Assembly: GCA_964400125.1 (NCBI GenBank)
Contig: CAYNSR010000029.1
Coordinates: 1 to 15,105 of the forward strand
Length of the DNA: 15,105 nt
Source of the DNA: Micavibrio sp964400125
Lineage (GTDB): Bacteria > Pseudomonadota > Alphaproteobacteria > Micavibrionales > Micavibrionaceae
Direction: 5' to 3'
Part shown: piece after piece, positions 1 to 7,358 of the stretch
Layout: every line of letters starts with the position of its first letter
Position numbering within the stretch: position 1 is the first letter of the stretch
Notes under the pieces: generated by a model
Seen by the model: only the letters and a program-made list of their open reading frames with translations
Databases searched by the model: none
Told to the model about the DNA's origin: nothing
Program-made: the position numbers and the translations under genes

Positions 1-281
1 TCGCCGCTGGCGGTTTTTTTGCCCTGAAAACCGGGGCCATACCATGACGCAATACCTGTTTCGGTATGGCTATAGGTTTCCTGCGGGTGATAGGTCTGAC
101 CCATGACCGTATAGGGTTTTCCAACCTTGAAATTCCCCGTTGCCGCACTGGACGACGATGTCGGCGGCTGCGTTACCGTCGTTCCCATCGCGCTTTTGGT
201 CACATGGGATGCCAGTTCAACCTCGGCGCATCCCGGCAAGGCCAGAACAATCAGGAAAAGAAGGGCGCGACGCCATTTCAT
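1..281 (-). CDS. rlpA: RlpA-family septal ring lytic transglycosylase / lipoprotein (5' part only)
   Basis: This is the first 93 codons of a gene that runs off the left edge of the window. The N-terminus is a lipoprotein signal peptide: basic residues (MKWRR), a hydrophobic stretch and the lipobox LPGC with the lipidated Cys at residue 18. After a Ser/Thr-rich linker comes GKPYTVMGQTYHP and then GIASWYGPGFQGKKTASG. That is the start of the double-psi beta-barrel domain typical of RlpA, which in other bacteria cuts peptidoglycan strands lacking stem peptides at the septum. The catalytic part and any SPOR domain would lie outside the window. I chose the ATG at 281 because AAGGA lies 9 bases upstream; an in-frame ATG at 290 directly abuts that AAGGA and is too close. 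The gene begins 27 bases after the lytic transglycosylase stop, so the two are probably co-transcribed. Confidence 0.85.
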   Translation of the reverse strand, partial: MKWRRALLFLIVLALPGCAEVELASHVTKSAMGTTVTQPPTSSSSAATGNFKVGKPYTVMGQTYHPQETYSHTETGIASWYGPGFQGKKTASG

Positions 282-308
282 AAAGATCATTCCTTTGCCT
301 ATCATTTA

Positions 309-1373
309 TTAGCGGTTGAGAACCGGCGCGTTTTCGGGCCGTCCGGCGGCAATCGCATCTGCCAGACCGGCCACGGCCAGCGCGTATTTATAAGAGCTGT
401 TGTAACGCATGATCGTACGGAAATTGTTATAGACCATAAAGGTTGGCCCGTTCAGCCCGTCCGGCGCGATTATCATGGCGCGCATGGTGTTGTCTGCGGG
501 AAGCGGGCTGCCGTTTTTCAAGGTCACACCCATCGCAGCCCATTGATCGGGCGTTTTGTTGATCTGGTTGGCCAGCCTGTCCGTCAGCAGGGAACCGCTG
601 AAATTCTTCGGCAATTTAACCTCCCTGCCCCAACGTTCCCCGGAATTCCAGCCGTTGCGGGCAAGATAATTCCCGGTGGAGGCAAAAACATCGGCAAGGT
701 TGTCCCATACGTCCTTAACCCCGTCGCCGTCACCATCCACGGCAAGGCGCAGGAAACTGTCGGGCATAAACTGTGTATGCCCGAACGCGCCCGCCCACGA
801 CCCTTTCCGCGTCAGGATCTGATCGTAACCCTGATCGAGGATTTTCAGCGCGTTAATGGCTTCGTCGCGGAAATAGGAACGGCGCTTTTCATTTCTGCCA
901 TCGCGGGACAGGGTCACCAGCGCCGGGATAATGTGATGAAGCCCGCGCGCATCAGGTTTGATAGCGTCGCCATAATCGCTTTCCATCCCCCAGATGGCGA
1001 CGATGTATTGCGCCGGAATGCCGTAATCGCGCTCCGCCCGGGCAAGCAGTGTGGCATGTTCGCGCAACAGGCGCTGTCCGCGTTCGATCCGGGCGGGCGT
1101 GACGCGACCACGGTAATAATCGACAAAACTTTGCACGGTTTCTGGCTGGAAATTCTCAAGCCGCTTTAAGCTGTCCACGGGCTGGATATCGCGGAAGGCC
1201 CGGGCAAGCGTTGTTTGCGAAACGCCCTTTTGCGCGGCTTCGCGGCGAATGTCATCGACAATTTGATGAAAGGCGGATTCCGCCTGAGCGCCCGCCGGAT
1301 CGGCGGCTGCGGCGCTGAACAGCAGGGGGAGAACAAGCAAAGCCGCCCCGGCCTTCCGGCGTGTCCAGTTCAT
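309..1373 (-). CDS. mltB: MltB-family lytic murein transglycosylase
   Basis: The 354-residue protein has a Sec-type signal peptide (MNWTRRKAGAALLVLPLLFS, then an AAAADPAGAQA cleavage region). The mature domain matches the SLT_2/MltB family, which cleaves the MurNAc-GlcNAc bond of peptidoglycan to give 1,6-anhydro ends in the periplasm. The catalytic Glu is E131 in AIWGMESDYG. The family signature GAFGHTQFMPDSF is at about 195-207, followed by DGDGDGVKDVWDN, then an NGWNSGERWGREV segment. The C-terminal RTIMRYNSSYKYALAVAGLA is also typical. No lipobox is seen, so it may be soluble rather than a lipoprotein. The ORF can be extended to an ATG at 1403, just 3 bases after the ydcF stop. I prefer 1373 because the signal peptide then begins normally and GGGA lies about 9 bases upstream. 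It sits in an operon between ydcF and rlpA. Function confidence is high, start confidence moderate. Confidence 0.9.
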   Translation of the reverse strand: MNWTRRKAGAALLVLPLLFSAAAADPAGAQAESAFHQIVDDIRREAAQKGVSQTTLARAFRDIQPVDSLKRLENFQPETVQSFVDYYRGRVTPARIERGQRLLREHATLLARAERDYGIPAQYIVAIWGMESDYGDAIKPDARGLHHIIPALVTLSRDGRNEKRRSYFRDEAINALKILDQGYDQILTRKGSWAGAFGHTQFMPDSFLRLAVDGDGDGVKDVWDNLADVFASTGNYLARNGWNSGERWGREVKLPKNFSGSLLTDRLANQINKTPDQWAAMGVTLKNGSPLPADNTMRAMIIAPDGLNGPTFMVYNNFRTIMRYNSSYKYALAVAGLADAIAAGRPENAPVLNR

Positions 1374-1406
1374 GATCGTGTTTCCCAGTTCCTTGAATTT
1401 CATTTT

Positions 1407-2177
1407 TTACAGTTTTCCGGTCATACGATATGCGAAAAAGCCAGCCCATTCGCGCAAGGCAAATTCCGACAGGTAAAGGGACCGGAGAACATCATAGCTT
1501 TCCGGCCATAAAACATAATCACCTGAAGTCTGGTAGTCCACAGGATATGGCAGCAAATCCCAGCCCAGATAACGGGAAATCGCCATGGCGCGCTTCATAT
1601 GGTAAGCGGATGTTACCAAAATCCACCGTTCTTCCGGCCCCGGAGAAAACATGTCTTTGGTATTGCGCAGATTTTCAAAAGTGTTGCGCGATTTATCTTC
1701 ATAGACGACCCGTTCCGCCGGGAAACCGATATTTTCCAGCAATTGCCGGATGACACCGGATTCTTGCAATTCCTGATCGCGCAGCAACCCGGAACCACCA
1801 CTAAACACAAGTCTGGCTTCGGGGTAGCGTTGCGCGAGGGTTAAACCGGCAAGAATACGGTCTGCCCCGTCATTGACCTCCGGCTGGCCGCTTTTTTGCG
1901 AAGCCTTCGTTTCCACCGCCCCGCCGAGGACAAGAATACCGGATATTTTTTCCGGCATCGGGCCCGGCCTTGCGGAGGATTGTTCAAGATGGTGCATCAG
2001 GTTATGCCCGACAGGCGAAACACCAAACACAAACAGGACAAGCCCCGCGAAAGCGATCAGCGCCATACCGAACCCGCGCCAGCGACGCACCACCAGCAGC
2101 CCGGCAGCAAGAGACAAAAACGCCAGACTCGCCGGGCAGAGCAAAGGCCACAGAATTTTTGACAAAACAAAAAACAC
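1407..2177 (-). CDS. YdcF/ElyC-like DUF218 membrane protein
   Basis: The protein has two N-terminal membrane segments (about residues 8-30 and 36-54) followed by a DUF218 domain. The motifs are ILVLGGAVE (81-89), LVFSGGSG (123-130), DKSRNTFENLRNT (161-173) and LVTSAYHMKRAM (187-198). Proteins of this family (ElyC, SanA, YdcF in E. coli) affect envelope integrity and peptidoglycan or lipid carrier metabolism; the chemistry is not settled. The placement directly before mltB and rlpA fits an envelope role. The start is a choice. The longest ORF begins at 2258, but its first 27 residues are encoded by repeat-like DNA and resemble nothing in the family. Starting at the GTG at 2177 gives MFFVLSKILWPLL, the usual beginning of the family, and a 256-residue protein. 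AAAGG lies upstream of this GTG at a rather long spacing of 12 bases. Confidence 0.82.
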   Translation of the reverse strand: MFFVLSKILWPLLCPASLAFLSLAAGLLVVRRWRGFGMALIAFAGLVLFVFGVSPVGHNLMHHLEQSSARPGPMPEKISGILVLGGAVETKASQKSGQPEVNDGADRILAGLTLAQRYPEARLVFSGGSGLLRDQELQESGVIRQLLENIGFPAERVVYEDKSRNTFENLRNTKDMFSPGPEERWILVTSAYHMKRAMAISRYLGWDLLPYPVDYQTSGDYVLWPESYDVLRSLYLSEFALREWAGFFAYRMTGKL

Positions 2178-2204
2178 GTTCGAAAAATACCTTTCGTTGG
2201 ATTC

Positions 2205-2332
2205 ATGGCGGGCTAGAGCCTTTCTCGATAAGGTTGGATCAAATTCAACCACCGTCATCGCCTGAATTTTCGAAGAAAATTCTAAGGCGATCCATGGATT
2301 CCCCTAGGATTTGCTTCGCAAATCCGGGGAAT
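2205..2332. repeat. Composite hairpin-rich intergenic repeat
   Basis: Three hairpins lie in a row between the kinase stop and ydcF. The first is at about 2233-2250 (GGTTGGAT and ATTCAACC, with one wobble pair). The second, 2259-2289, has CGCCT-GAATTTTC pairing with GAAAATTC-TA-AGGCG. The third, 2298-2332, has ATTCCCC-TA-GGATTTGC pairing with GCAAATCC-GGGGAAT. The last ends in GGGGAATGACGG, the form seen in dispersed palindromic repeats of several proteobacteria. No T-run follows any of them on the minus strand, so they are not obvious intrinsic terminators, though they could stabilise the kinase mRNA end. That this is a dispersed genomic repeat is inferred from its structure; no second full copy is in the window. 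Confidence 0.55.
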
Positions 2333-2372
2333 GACGGAGACAATTTTTGAACCAATCTCATCAGACAATGCT

Positions 2373-5300
2373 CTAAATTTCCTTGAAAGCATCGACGACT
2401 TTGCCCCATTCCTCTGCCGCGCGGGCGATGTTTTCCGCGACGGGGGCATTGTCCTGCCCCGCCTGAGCCTCGATTTCTATGACCAGAGCCTCAAGGCGTG
2501 CCGCGCCCATCTGGCCTGTGGTTGATTTCAGGGCGTGGGCCGCGCGTTTTATTTCTGCCGTGTTTCCTTCACTGACAGCGGTCTTTAATGTTTCCATCAA
2601 TGTCGTGCCGTTGGTAATAAAAAGCTGGACGATGTTCAGAAATTTGTCTTTTGTCGCCGCCCGCAACCCCTCAAGGATGTCCTTGTCCAGAACGGGAATA
2701 TTCTCCCGCCGAGGGTTCCGGACAGGATCACGACTGATCCGGTCCTTCGATATCCACCGCAGCAATATTGTTTCCAGTTCATGCTCCTTCAATGGCTTGC
2801 CAAGATAATCATCCATCCCTGCGGCAAGGCATTTTTCCCTGTCACCCTTCATGACATTGGCGGTCATGGCAATAATGACGGGCTGGATTTTTTCTTCCGT
2901 GTCCTTGTAATGCTGGCGGATGATGGATGTAGCCTCGAATCCGTCCATTTCCGGCATCTGGCAGTCCATGAAAATCAGGTCGAATTTGCGGTTCGTGGCC
3001 ATGGCCACCGCTTCGGCGCCATTTTCCGCCATAAGCGGGGACAAGCCGTAATTTTCAAGAAGGGATTCAATAATCTCGCGATTGACCACATTGTCCTCGA
3101 CCAGCAAGACCGATACCCTGGAAAAGACCGGGCGCGCCGTCTGCTGCTCCCGCGAGACAACGGATTCACGCAGGCTGTAGCGCGTCACCAGCCCCGGGTC
3201 TTTCGTTTTCTTCTTCGCTTCGTGCAGTACGGAGATAATCGAGACCAGTTCCGACGGATGAATGGGTTTCGTCATATATCCGTTAAACCCGGCTTCATGC
3301 ACCTTTTCGGAATCACCACGAAAGGGCTGTGACGTCACCAATATAGCTGTGATATCGTCAAAGGAATGGTCTTTGCGAATTTCCTTCATCATGTCGATCC
3401 CGTTCAGGTCCGGCATCTGGTAGTCGGAAATGATAAAGGCATAAGGGTCGCCCGCGACAAGAGCGGCGTTCAGAGTCTTGATCGCCCCCGTCGACTCGCT
3501 GATTTCATCCACCCGCATGCCGACGGATTGCAGTTGTTCGATGACAATGTCGCGGGATATATCATTATCATCAATAACAAGCGCCTTCACTCCCGTCAGT
3601 GTCACGGGCTCAGGGGCAATCTGGTCGAGCTCGCCGGAAGGAACACTGGTGCGCCGGAGCGACAGGCGAAACCAGAATGTCGATCCCTGCCCTTCCTTGC
3701 TGGAAAAACCGACTTCCCCGCTCATCAGCGAAATCAGTTGTTTCGTAATCGCAAGGCCCAGCCCCGTACCGCCGTAACGGCGCGTCGTCGATGTATCGAT
3801 CTGGTCGAACATACCGAAAATGCGGTGTTTTTTATCATCCGGGATGCCGATCCCGGTATCGTTGACACTGACCGTAAATGTTGCCGCCTCGTCCGTCATG
3901 TCATCAAGGGCGACATCGATCAGTACATGCCCCCTGTTCGTGAATTTAACGGCATTCCCGGCGAGGTTGAATAGCGCCTGTCGGATGCGCCCCGGATCGC
4001 CGATAAACATATCCGGCGCGCCGGGGGCATAGCGCAGCAAAATCTCGATATTCTTTTCCCGTGCCTTGACGGCCAGCAACTCGGCCATTTCCTCGCACAG
4101 AGACTGAAAATTGAAGGGGATGTATTCCACCTCCATCTTCCCTGCCTCGATCTTGGAAATATCGAGAATATCGTTGAGGATATGCATCAGTGCATCGGCG
4201 GAATTGCAGATGGTTTCGGCATAGTGCTTCTGGCGGCTATCGAGTCTGGTATCCAGCATCAGCTTTGCCATGCCGATGATGCCGTTCATCGGGGTGCGGA
4301 TTTCATGGCTCATATTCGCAAGGAAACTGGATTTAAGCTGGGTGGCCTCTTCCGCCTTGCGTTGAGATTCACGGATTTTTTCTTCCGCTTCCTTGCGTTC
4401 TGTGATGATCTCGGAAAAAACGATGATACCGCCGATATTGCCTGCGTTATCGTACCATGGCCGCGCTTCCCACCGGAACCACAGGACCGAACCGTCATGA
4501 CGGACAAAACGCTCCTCGTCGGAACGCTCCGTCATGCCGTCAAGACAGCGCCTGAAAACCTCCCGCCATGCTTTCGGCACCCGCGGCAGGACATCGTAGT
4601 GATTTTTTCCTAACACATTGGCATGGTGGAGATTGTTTTCACTCAGCCATTTATCGCTGACCGCGACGAAATTGAGATTGCGGTCATACATCGCCAGCGC
4701 CACGGGCGCGTGTTTGACGAATAACTGGAGCTGCGAGCGCGACAACTGGATAAACCGGACATATTGACGCGCCCGCAGCAGCAAAAATGCGGTGATCGTC
4801 AGCATCGTCGTCAGCGCCATCCCCGAAACCAGAAGCACCATCGGCAGGGACGACGTTTTTTCATGAATCAGATCGGGGTGCGGAGCAAGCCAGAACGACC
4901 ATGTTTTTCCAAGAGCCGTGATCTTTCCCGATTTTTTATACACCAGCGCCTGCGGTGACGGCGGCGGCCCTGATGAAAACACAGGGTCCGGCGTTCCGTC
5001 TTCATGGATGACAAGGGAGTAGTTTTTGAGGATATTGCCCAGAACATGCTTCATCAACAGGGGCGTATTGAAAACCCCCACCAGCAGGCCGTCATAACGG
5101 TCGCCAACGAAAAGCGGCATGATATAAAGATATCCGCTTTCCTTTTGCATGCGCAGATCGATCGCCGCCGTTGTTTGCGATTTTCCGGTGCGCACCGCTT
5201 CTTCAATTGCCGCCGCGCGCCGTGGGTCGATTGCCAGACTGGTATCCAGAACGGATTCCTTCCCCTCCAGCGGTACGATCCGCGAAATCACAGCATCCCG

Positions 5301-6266
5301 GTCCGTCACCAGAAGCGCAGTGAGGGTTTTAAAATCGGATGTGTAGGTCCTGGCATCCCTTTCCCACTCTTCCAGCCCCATCCCGCCCAGCCGTTGCCAG
5401 CGGTCGCGCATGCGTTCCAGAGCGTTGTAAACATTGACGAGATGCTGGTTGACAAGCTTTTCCACCATTTCAGCCTCCGCCCTGACGGTGAGGTGGATAG
5501 TCTTGCTGTCGTTGTCCCTCGCCACCTGCCACAGGCAGAGCGTAATCACCGTCAGGCAGCAAAAAAGCGGTGCCGGAAGCCATAGCGGCAAACCGCTGGA
5601 ATTCCGCCATGTCCGCATGATGATCCCGACCGCGAGCAAGACGATACAGATCGCCGTGGTCAGTTGCATCTGTTTGAAACTGCCCCAAAAGGGCGTTGTA
5701 TCCACACCCGATGCGTAGCTGAACAGGGTCACAGTCCCGAGCGACAGGGAAATGCTGCCCAGCGTTGCCGGAATCAAGGGGTTCGATATATGTGCAACTC
5801 GCATCAGCGGAAAACAAAAAATCGCCGCAGCGGCCAGCATAATGGCGAGCGCCGTATTCGGGGACATCCGCCCCGGCGGCAAACCGCTTGGCTCAATCTT
5901 GCTAAAACGGCTGAATATGCCGTCCACGCCCAGATCGACGCCAAAGAAATATTCATACAGGGTCAGCATCGAAAGGATAAAGGCTGGTGCAACAACAATA
6001 GCTATAACGGGCCAGCGCACCGGCCAGACCGATAAAAAAAGCCCAGCCGCACACAGGACCAGACAAAACGCCACATTGAACAGCACCAGATCATATTGAA
6101 CCGACGCATCCGCAGGCGCGACCGGATACCCCAGCCACTGCGCTATGTTAAACAGCGTGATCCCCGCGACAAAAACGGCCAAGGCAATAATGCCCAGATC
6201 CATGATCGGTCTATGCGACAGGATGCCTTGCAGATGTTTATTAAAAAAGGCGGGTTTCGTGGCCAC
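2373..6266 (-). CDS. Hybrid sensor histidine kinase with two receivers and an HPt domain
   Basis: The 1297-residue protein is a complete phosphorelay in one chain. Seven hydrophobic segments lie within residues 22-247, with the recurrent FFGVDLGVDGIF and PGRMSPNTAL motifs at about 107-140. An extracytoplasmic region (about 250-474, CHASE-like, tentative) is followed by an eighth membrane segment at 475-497. Then come a PAS domain (about 511-625) and HisKA with phospho-acceptor H654 in NMSHEIRTPMNG. The HATPase has N771, DTGIGIP at 803-809 and GGTGLGL at 832-838. REC1 has D899/D900, phospho-acceptor D948 and K1000. REC2 has E1057/D1058, D1101 and K1157. The HPt domain has H1244 in AAHALKSTTGQMGA. 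All key residues are present, so it should be active. The signal and the output regulator are unknown and no response regulator gene is adjacent. The start is GTG with only a weak GGA upstream; the next in-frame ATG (codon 22) would cut into membrane segment 1. It appears to be transcribed alone. Confidence 0.93.
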   Translation of the reverse strand: MATKPAFFNKHLQGILSHRPIMDLGIIALAVFVAGITLFNIAQWLGYPVAPADASVQYDLVLFNVAFCLVLCAAGLFLSVWPVRWPVIAIVVAPAFILSMLTLYEYFFGVDLGVDGIFSRFSKIEPSGLPPGRMSPNTALAIMLAAAAIFCFPLMRVAHISNPLIPATLGSISLSLGTVTLFSYASGVDTTPFWGSFKQMQLTTAICIVLLAVGIIMRTWRNSSGLPLWLPAPLFCCLTVITLCLWQVARDNDSKTIHLTVRAEAEMVEKLVNQHLVNVYNALERMRDRWQRLGGMGLEEWERDARTYTSDFKTLTALLVTDRDAVISRIVPLEGKESVLDTSLAIDPRRAAAIEEAVRTGKSQTTAAIDLRMQKESGYLYIMPLFVGDRYDGLLVGVFNTPLLMKHVLGNILKNYSLVIHEDGTPDPVFSSGPPPSPQALVYKKSGKITALGKTWSFWLAPHPDLIHEKTSSLPMVLLVSGMALTTMLTITAFLLLRARQYVRFIQLSRSQLQLFVKHAPVALAMYDRNLNFVAVSDKWLSENNLHHANVLGKNHYDVLPRVPKAWREVFRRCLDGMTERSDEERFVRHDGSVLWFRWEARPWYDNAGNIGGIIVFSEIITERKEAEEKIRESQRKAEEATQLKSSFLANMSHEIRTPMNGIIGMAKLMLDTRLDSRQKHYAETICNSADALMHILNDILDISKIEAGKMEVEYIPFNFQSLCEEMAELLAVKAREKNIEILLRYAPGAPDMFIGDPGRIRQALFNLAGNAVKFTNRGHVLIDVALDDMTDEAATFTVSVNDTGIGIPDDKKHRIFGMFDQIDTSTTRRYGGTGLGLAITKQLISLMSGEVGFSSKEGQGSTFWFRLSLRRTSVPSGELDQIAPEPVTLTGVKALVIDDNDISRDIVIEQLQSVGMRVDEISESTGAIKTLNAALVAGDPYAFIISDYQMPDLNGIDMMKEIRKDHSFDDITAILVTSQPFRGDSEKVHEAGFNGYMTKPIHPSELVSIISVLHEAKKKTKDPGLVTRYSLRESVVSREQQTARPVFSRVSVLLVEDNVVNREIIESLLENYGLSPLMAENGAEAVAMATNRKFDLIFMDCQMPEMDGFEATSIIRQHYKDTEEKIQPVIIAMTANVMKGDREKCLAAGMDDYLGKPLKEHELETILLRWISKDRISRDPVRNPRRENIPVLDKDILEGLRAATKDKFLNIVQLFITNGTTLMETLKTAVSEGNTAEIKRAAHALKSTTGQMGAARLEALVIEIEAQAGQDNAPVAENIARAAEEWGKVVDAFKEI

Positions 6267-6400
6267 GGGGATATGGTTTTTCCAAGGGTTTTCAGGAATC
6301 TTCGGCCAACTAATATAACCTTGTTATCCAATAAGGATATACCCCCATGCGTGAATATGGGTGGGGAGGTGTTCTTCTTTTGCTGATCTGCTTGATTTGA

Positions 6401-6475
6401 TGGTGCGCGGTGAGGGGATTGAACCCCCGACCCACTCGGTGTAAACGAGTTGCTCTACCGCTGAGCTAACCGCGC
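6401..6475 (-). tRNA. tRNA-Val (anticodon TAC)
   Basis: The minus strand folds as a 75-base tRNA. The acceptor stem GCGCGGT pairs with ACCGCGC, with discriminator A and an encoded CCA (6401-6403). The D-arm carries TAGCTCAGCGGTAGAGC. The anticodon stem ACTCG/CGAGT encloses loop TTTACAC with anticodon TAC, which reads valine GUN codons. The T-arm is GGGGGTTCAATCCCC. No clear intrinsic terminator follows it. Confidence 0.97.
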
Positions 6476-6487
6476 ATCCATGAGGGG

Positions 6488-6515
6488 TTTTAAAGACCCC
6501 TTGGCGGAAAATCAA
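6488..6515 (-). promoter_or_regulatory. Possible sigma-70 promoter of tRNA-Val
   Basis: On the minus strand TTGATT (6515-6510), a 16-base spacer and TTAAAA (6493-6488) end about 12 bases before the mature tRNA 5' end. This is a plausible position, but both boxes are imperfect. A small GGGG/CCCC hairpin overlaps the -10 region. Low confidence. Confidence 0.3.
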
Positions 6516-6574
6516 GGGCCAATTCTCGGGGTTGAGTCTCTTTTTCCTGCCGTCGTCGCCCCGGGCCTGTGCCG

Positions 6575-6877
6575 TCAGATACTGGGGATTATTGGGTTTT
6601 GGCGGAGTCTTGCCTCGCGCACCGCATCCAGCGTCGCTAGCCGTGCTTTTCCATCAGGGGCGGTGCCACCCGCCGCGATGAATTCTGCCTCGAACTCCTT
6701 GCCAGCCGCCGACAAGGCTTCCCTTGCCACTTCATAGACGTTCAGACTTTCTGTCGTCTGGCTCTCGGCGCAGTCTTGAGCCGCACGGGCGTAGTTATCG
6801 AACCGTGCGTTCAGGATCAAAAAATGCTTCTGCGCAATCTCTTGTAGGCGATGGCAGGTATCCGTTTCGTCGCGCAT
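6575..6877 (-). CDS. Small hypothetical protein (100 aa)
   Basis: I do not recognise this 100-residue protein. It begins MRDETDTCHRLQEIAQKHF and ends in ARLRQNPIIPSI. It is rich in Ala, Glu and Arg, has no membrane segment or signal peptide, and looks mostly alpha-helical and soluble. The ORF extends upstream to 6988, but that part is encoded by the hupB terminator DNA. The ATG at 6877 has an excellent ribosome binding site (GGAGG, 5 bases upstream), which decides the start and is the main evidence that the gene is real. It lies between the hupB terminator and tRNA-Val on the same strand, so it probably has its own promoter or depends on read-through. No function can be assigned. Confidence 0.6.
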   Translation of the reverse strand: MRDETDTCHRLQEIAQKHFLILNARFDNYARAAQDCAESQTTESLNVYEVAREALSAAGKEFEAEFIAAGGTAPDGKARLATLDAVREARLRQNPIIPSI

Positions 6878-6955
6878 GCTTTCCTCCCGTGCCGATAAGG
6901 CCAACTGCAGACATATTATACCCCGCCCCGCTCGAATCCAACGAAAAAACACGGC

Positions 6956-6985
6956 AAAAAACCCCGCGGGTTTCGCGGGGTTTTT
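6956..6985 (-). terminator. Intrinsic terminator after hupB
   Basis: On the minus strand CCCCGCG (6980-6974) and CGCGGGG (6968-6962) form a perfect 7-bp GC stem around a 5-base loop. It is followed by six T (6961-6956) and preceded by five A, so it could also work on the plus strand. It begins 23 bases after the hupB stop. Confidence 0.9.
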
Positions 6986-7008
6986 CAAATTATCGCAGGA
7001 AAAACCGC

Positions 7009-7284
7009 TTACTTGTTCACGGCGTCTTTCAGTTCTTTTCCGGCCTTGAATTTCGGTTGTTTGCTGGCCGCGATTTTGATCGCCTCACCGGTGCGCGGGT
7101 TGCGGCCCGTGGTGGCGGCGCGTTCGGAGACGGTGAATGTGCCGAAACCGACCAGTTTCACGTCTTCGCCCTTTGTCAGGCTGCTTTTGATGACATCGAG
7201 CATCGTTTCAAAAACTTCCTGCGCCTTGACTTTGGGCAGATCGGCTTTTTCGGCAATCTGGTCGATAAGATCTTGTTTATTCAC
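7009..7284 (-). CDS. hupB: DNA-binding protein HU
   Basis: This is a 91-residue HU, exactly the usual family length. HU dimers bend and wrap DNA without strong sequence preference and shape the nucleoid. The N-terminal helices (MNKQDLIDQIAEKADLPKVK) and the core VGFGTFTVSERAATTGRNP are present. The flexible arm includes the DNA-intercalating Pro region GRNPRTGEAIKIAAS. The longest ORF starts at a TTG (7317), but GTG at 7284 has a strong site (GAGGGGG, 6 bases upstream) and yields the normal N-terminus. It follows lon by 70 bases, as in many Alphaproteobacteria, and is closed by an intrinsic terminator. Confidence 0.95.
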   Translation of the reverse strand: MNKQDLIDQIAEKADLPKVKAQEVFETMLDVIKSSLTKGEDVKLVGFGTFTVSERAATTGRNPRTGEAIKIAASKQPKFKAGKELKDAVNK

Positions 7285-7329
7285 GGTAGGCCCCCTCGGG
7301 TTATGAGTTTCATTCAAAAGAACTCCCCC

Positions 7330-7358
7330 CTTTTACGCGGTTTTTGAGCGAGACTCAA
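7330..7358 (-). promoter_or_regulatory. Candidate hupB promoter overlapping the lon stop
   Basis: On the minus strand TTGAGT (7358-7353), a 17-base spacer and TAAAAG (7335-7330) form a sigma-70-like promoter. The -35 box overlaps the lon stop codon. It would start the hupB message about 40 bases before the GTG. Seen by eye only. Confidence 0.35.

Noticed and set aside
66..1169. Plus-strand ORF of 367 codons
   Set aside because: Antisense shadow of mltB and the rlpA start; no family features and no good ribosome site.
6484..6499. Hairpin GGGG/CCCC just upstream of tRNA-Val
   Set aside because: Short stem with no T-run on either strand; not called as a terminator.
6324..6515. Minus-strand ORF with AVSSAVEQLVYTEWVGGSIPSPRT
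   Set aside because: It is the translation of tRNA-Val and its flanks, a frequent false ORF.
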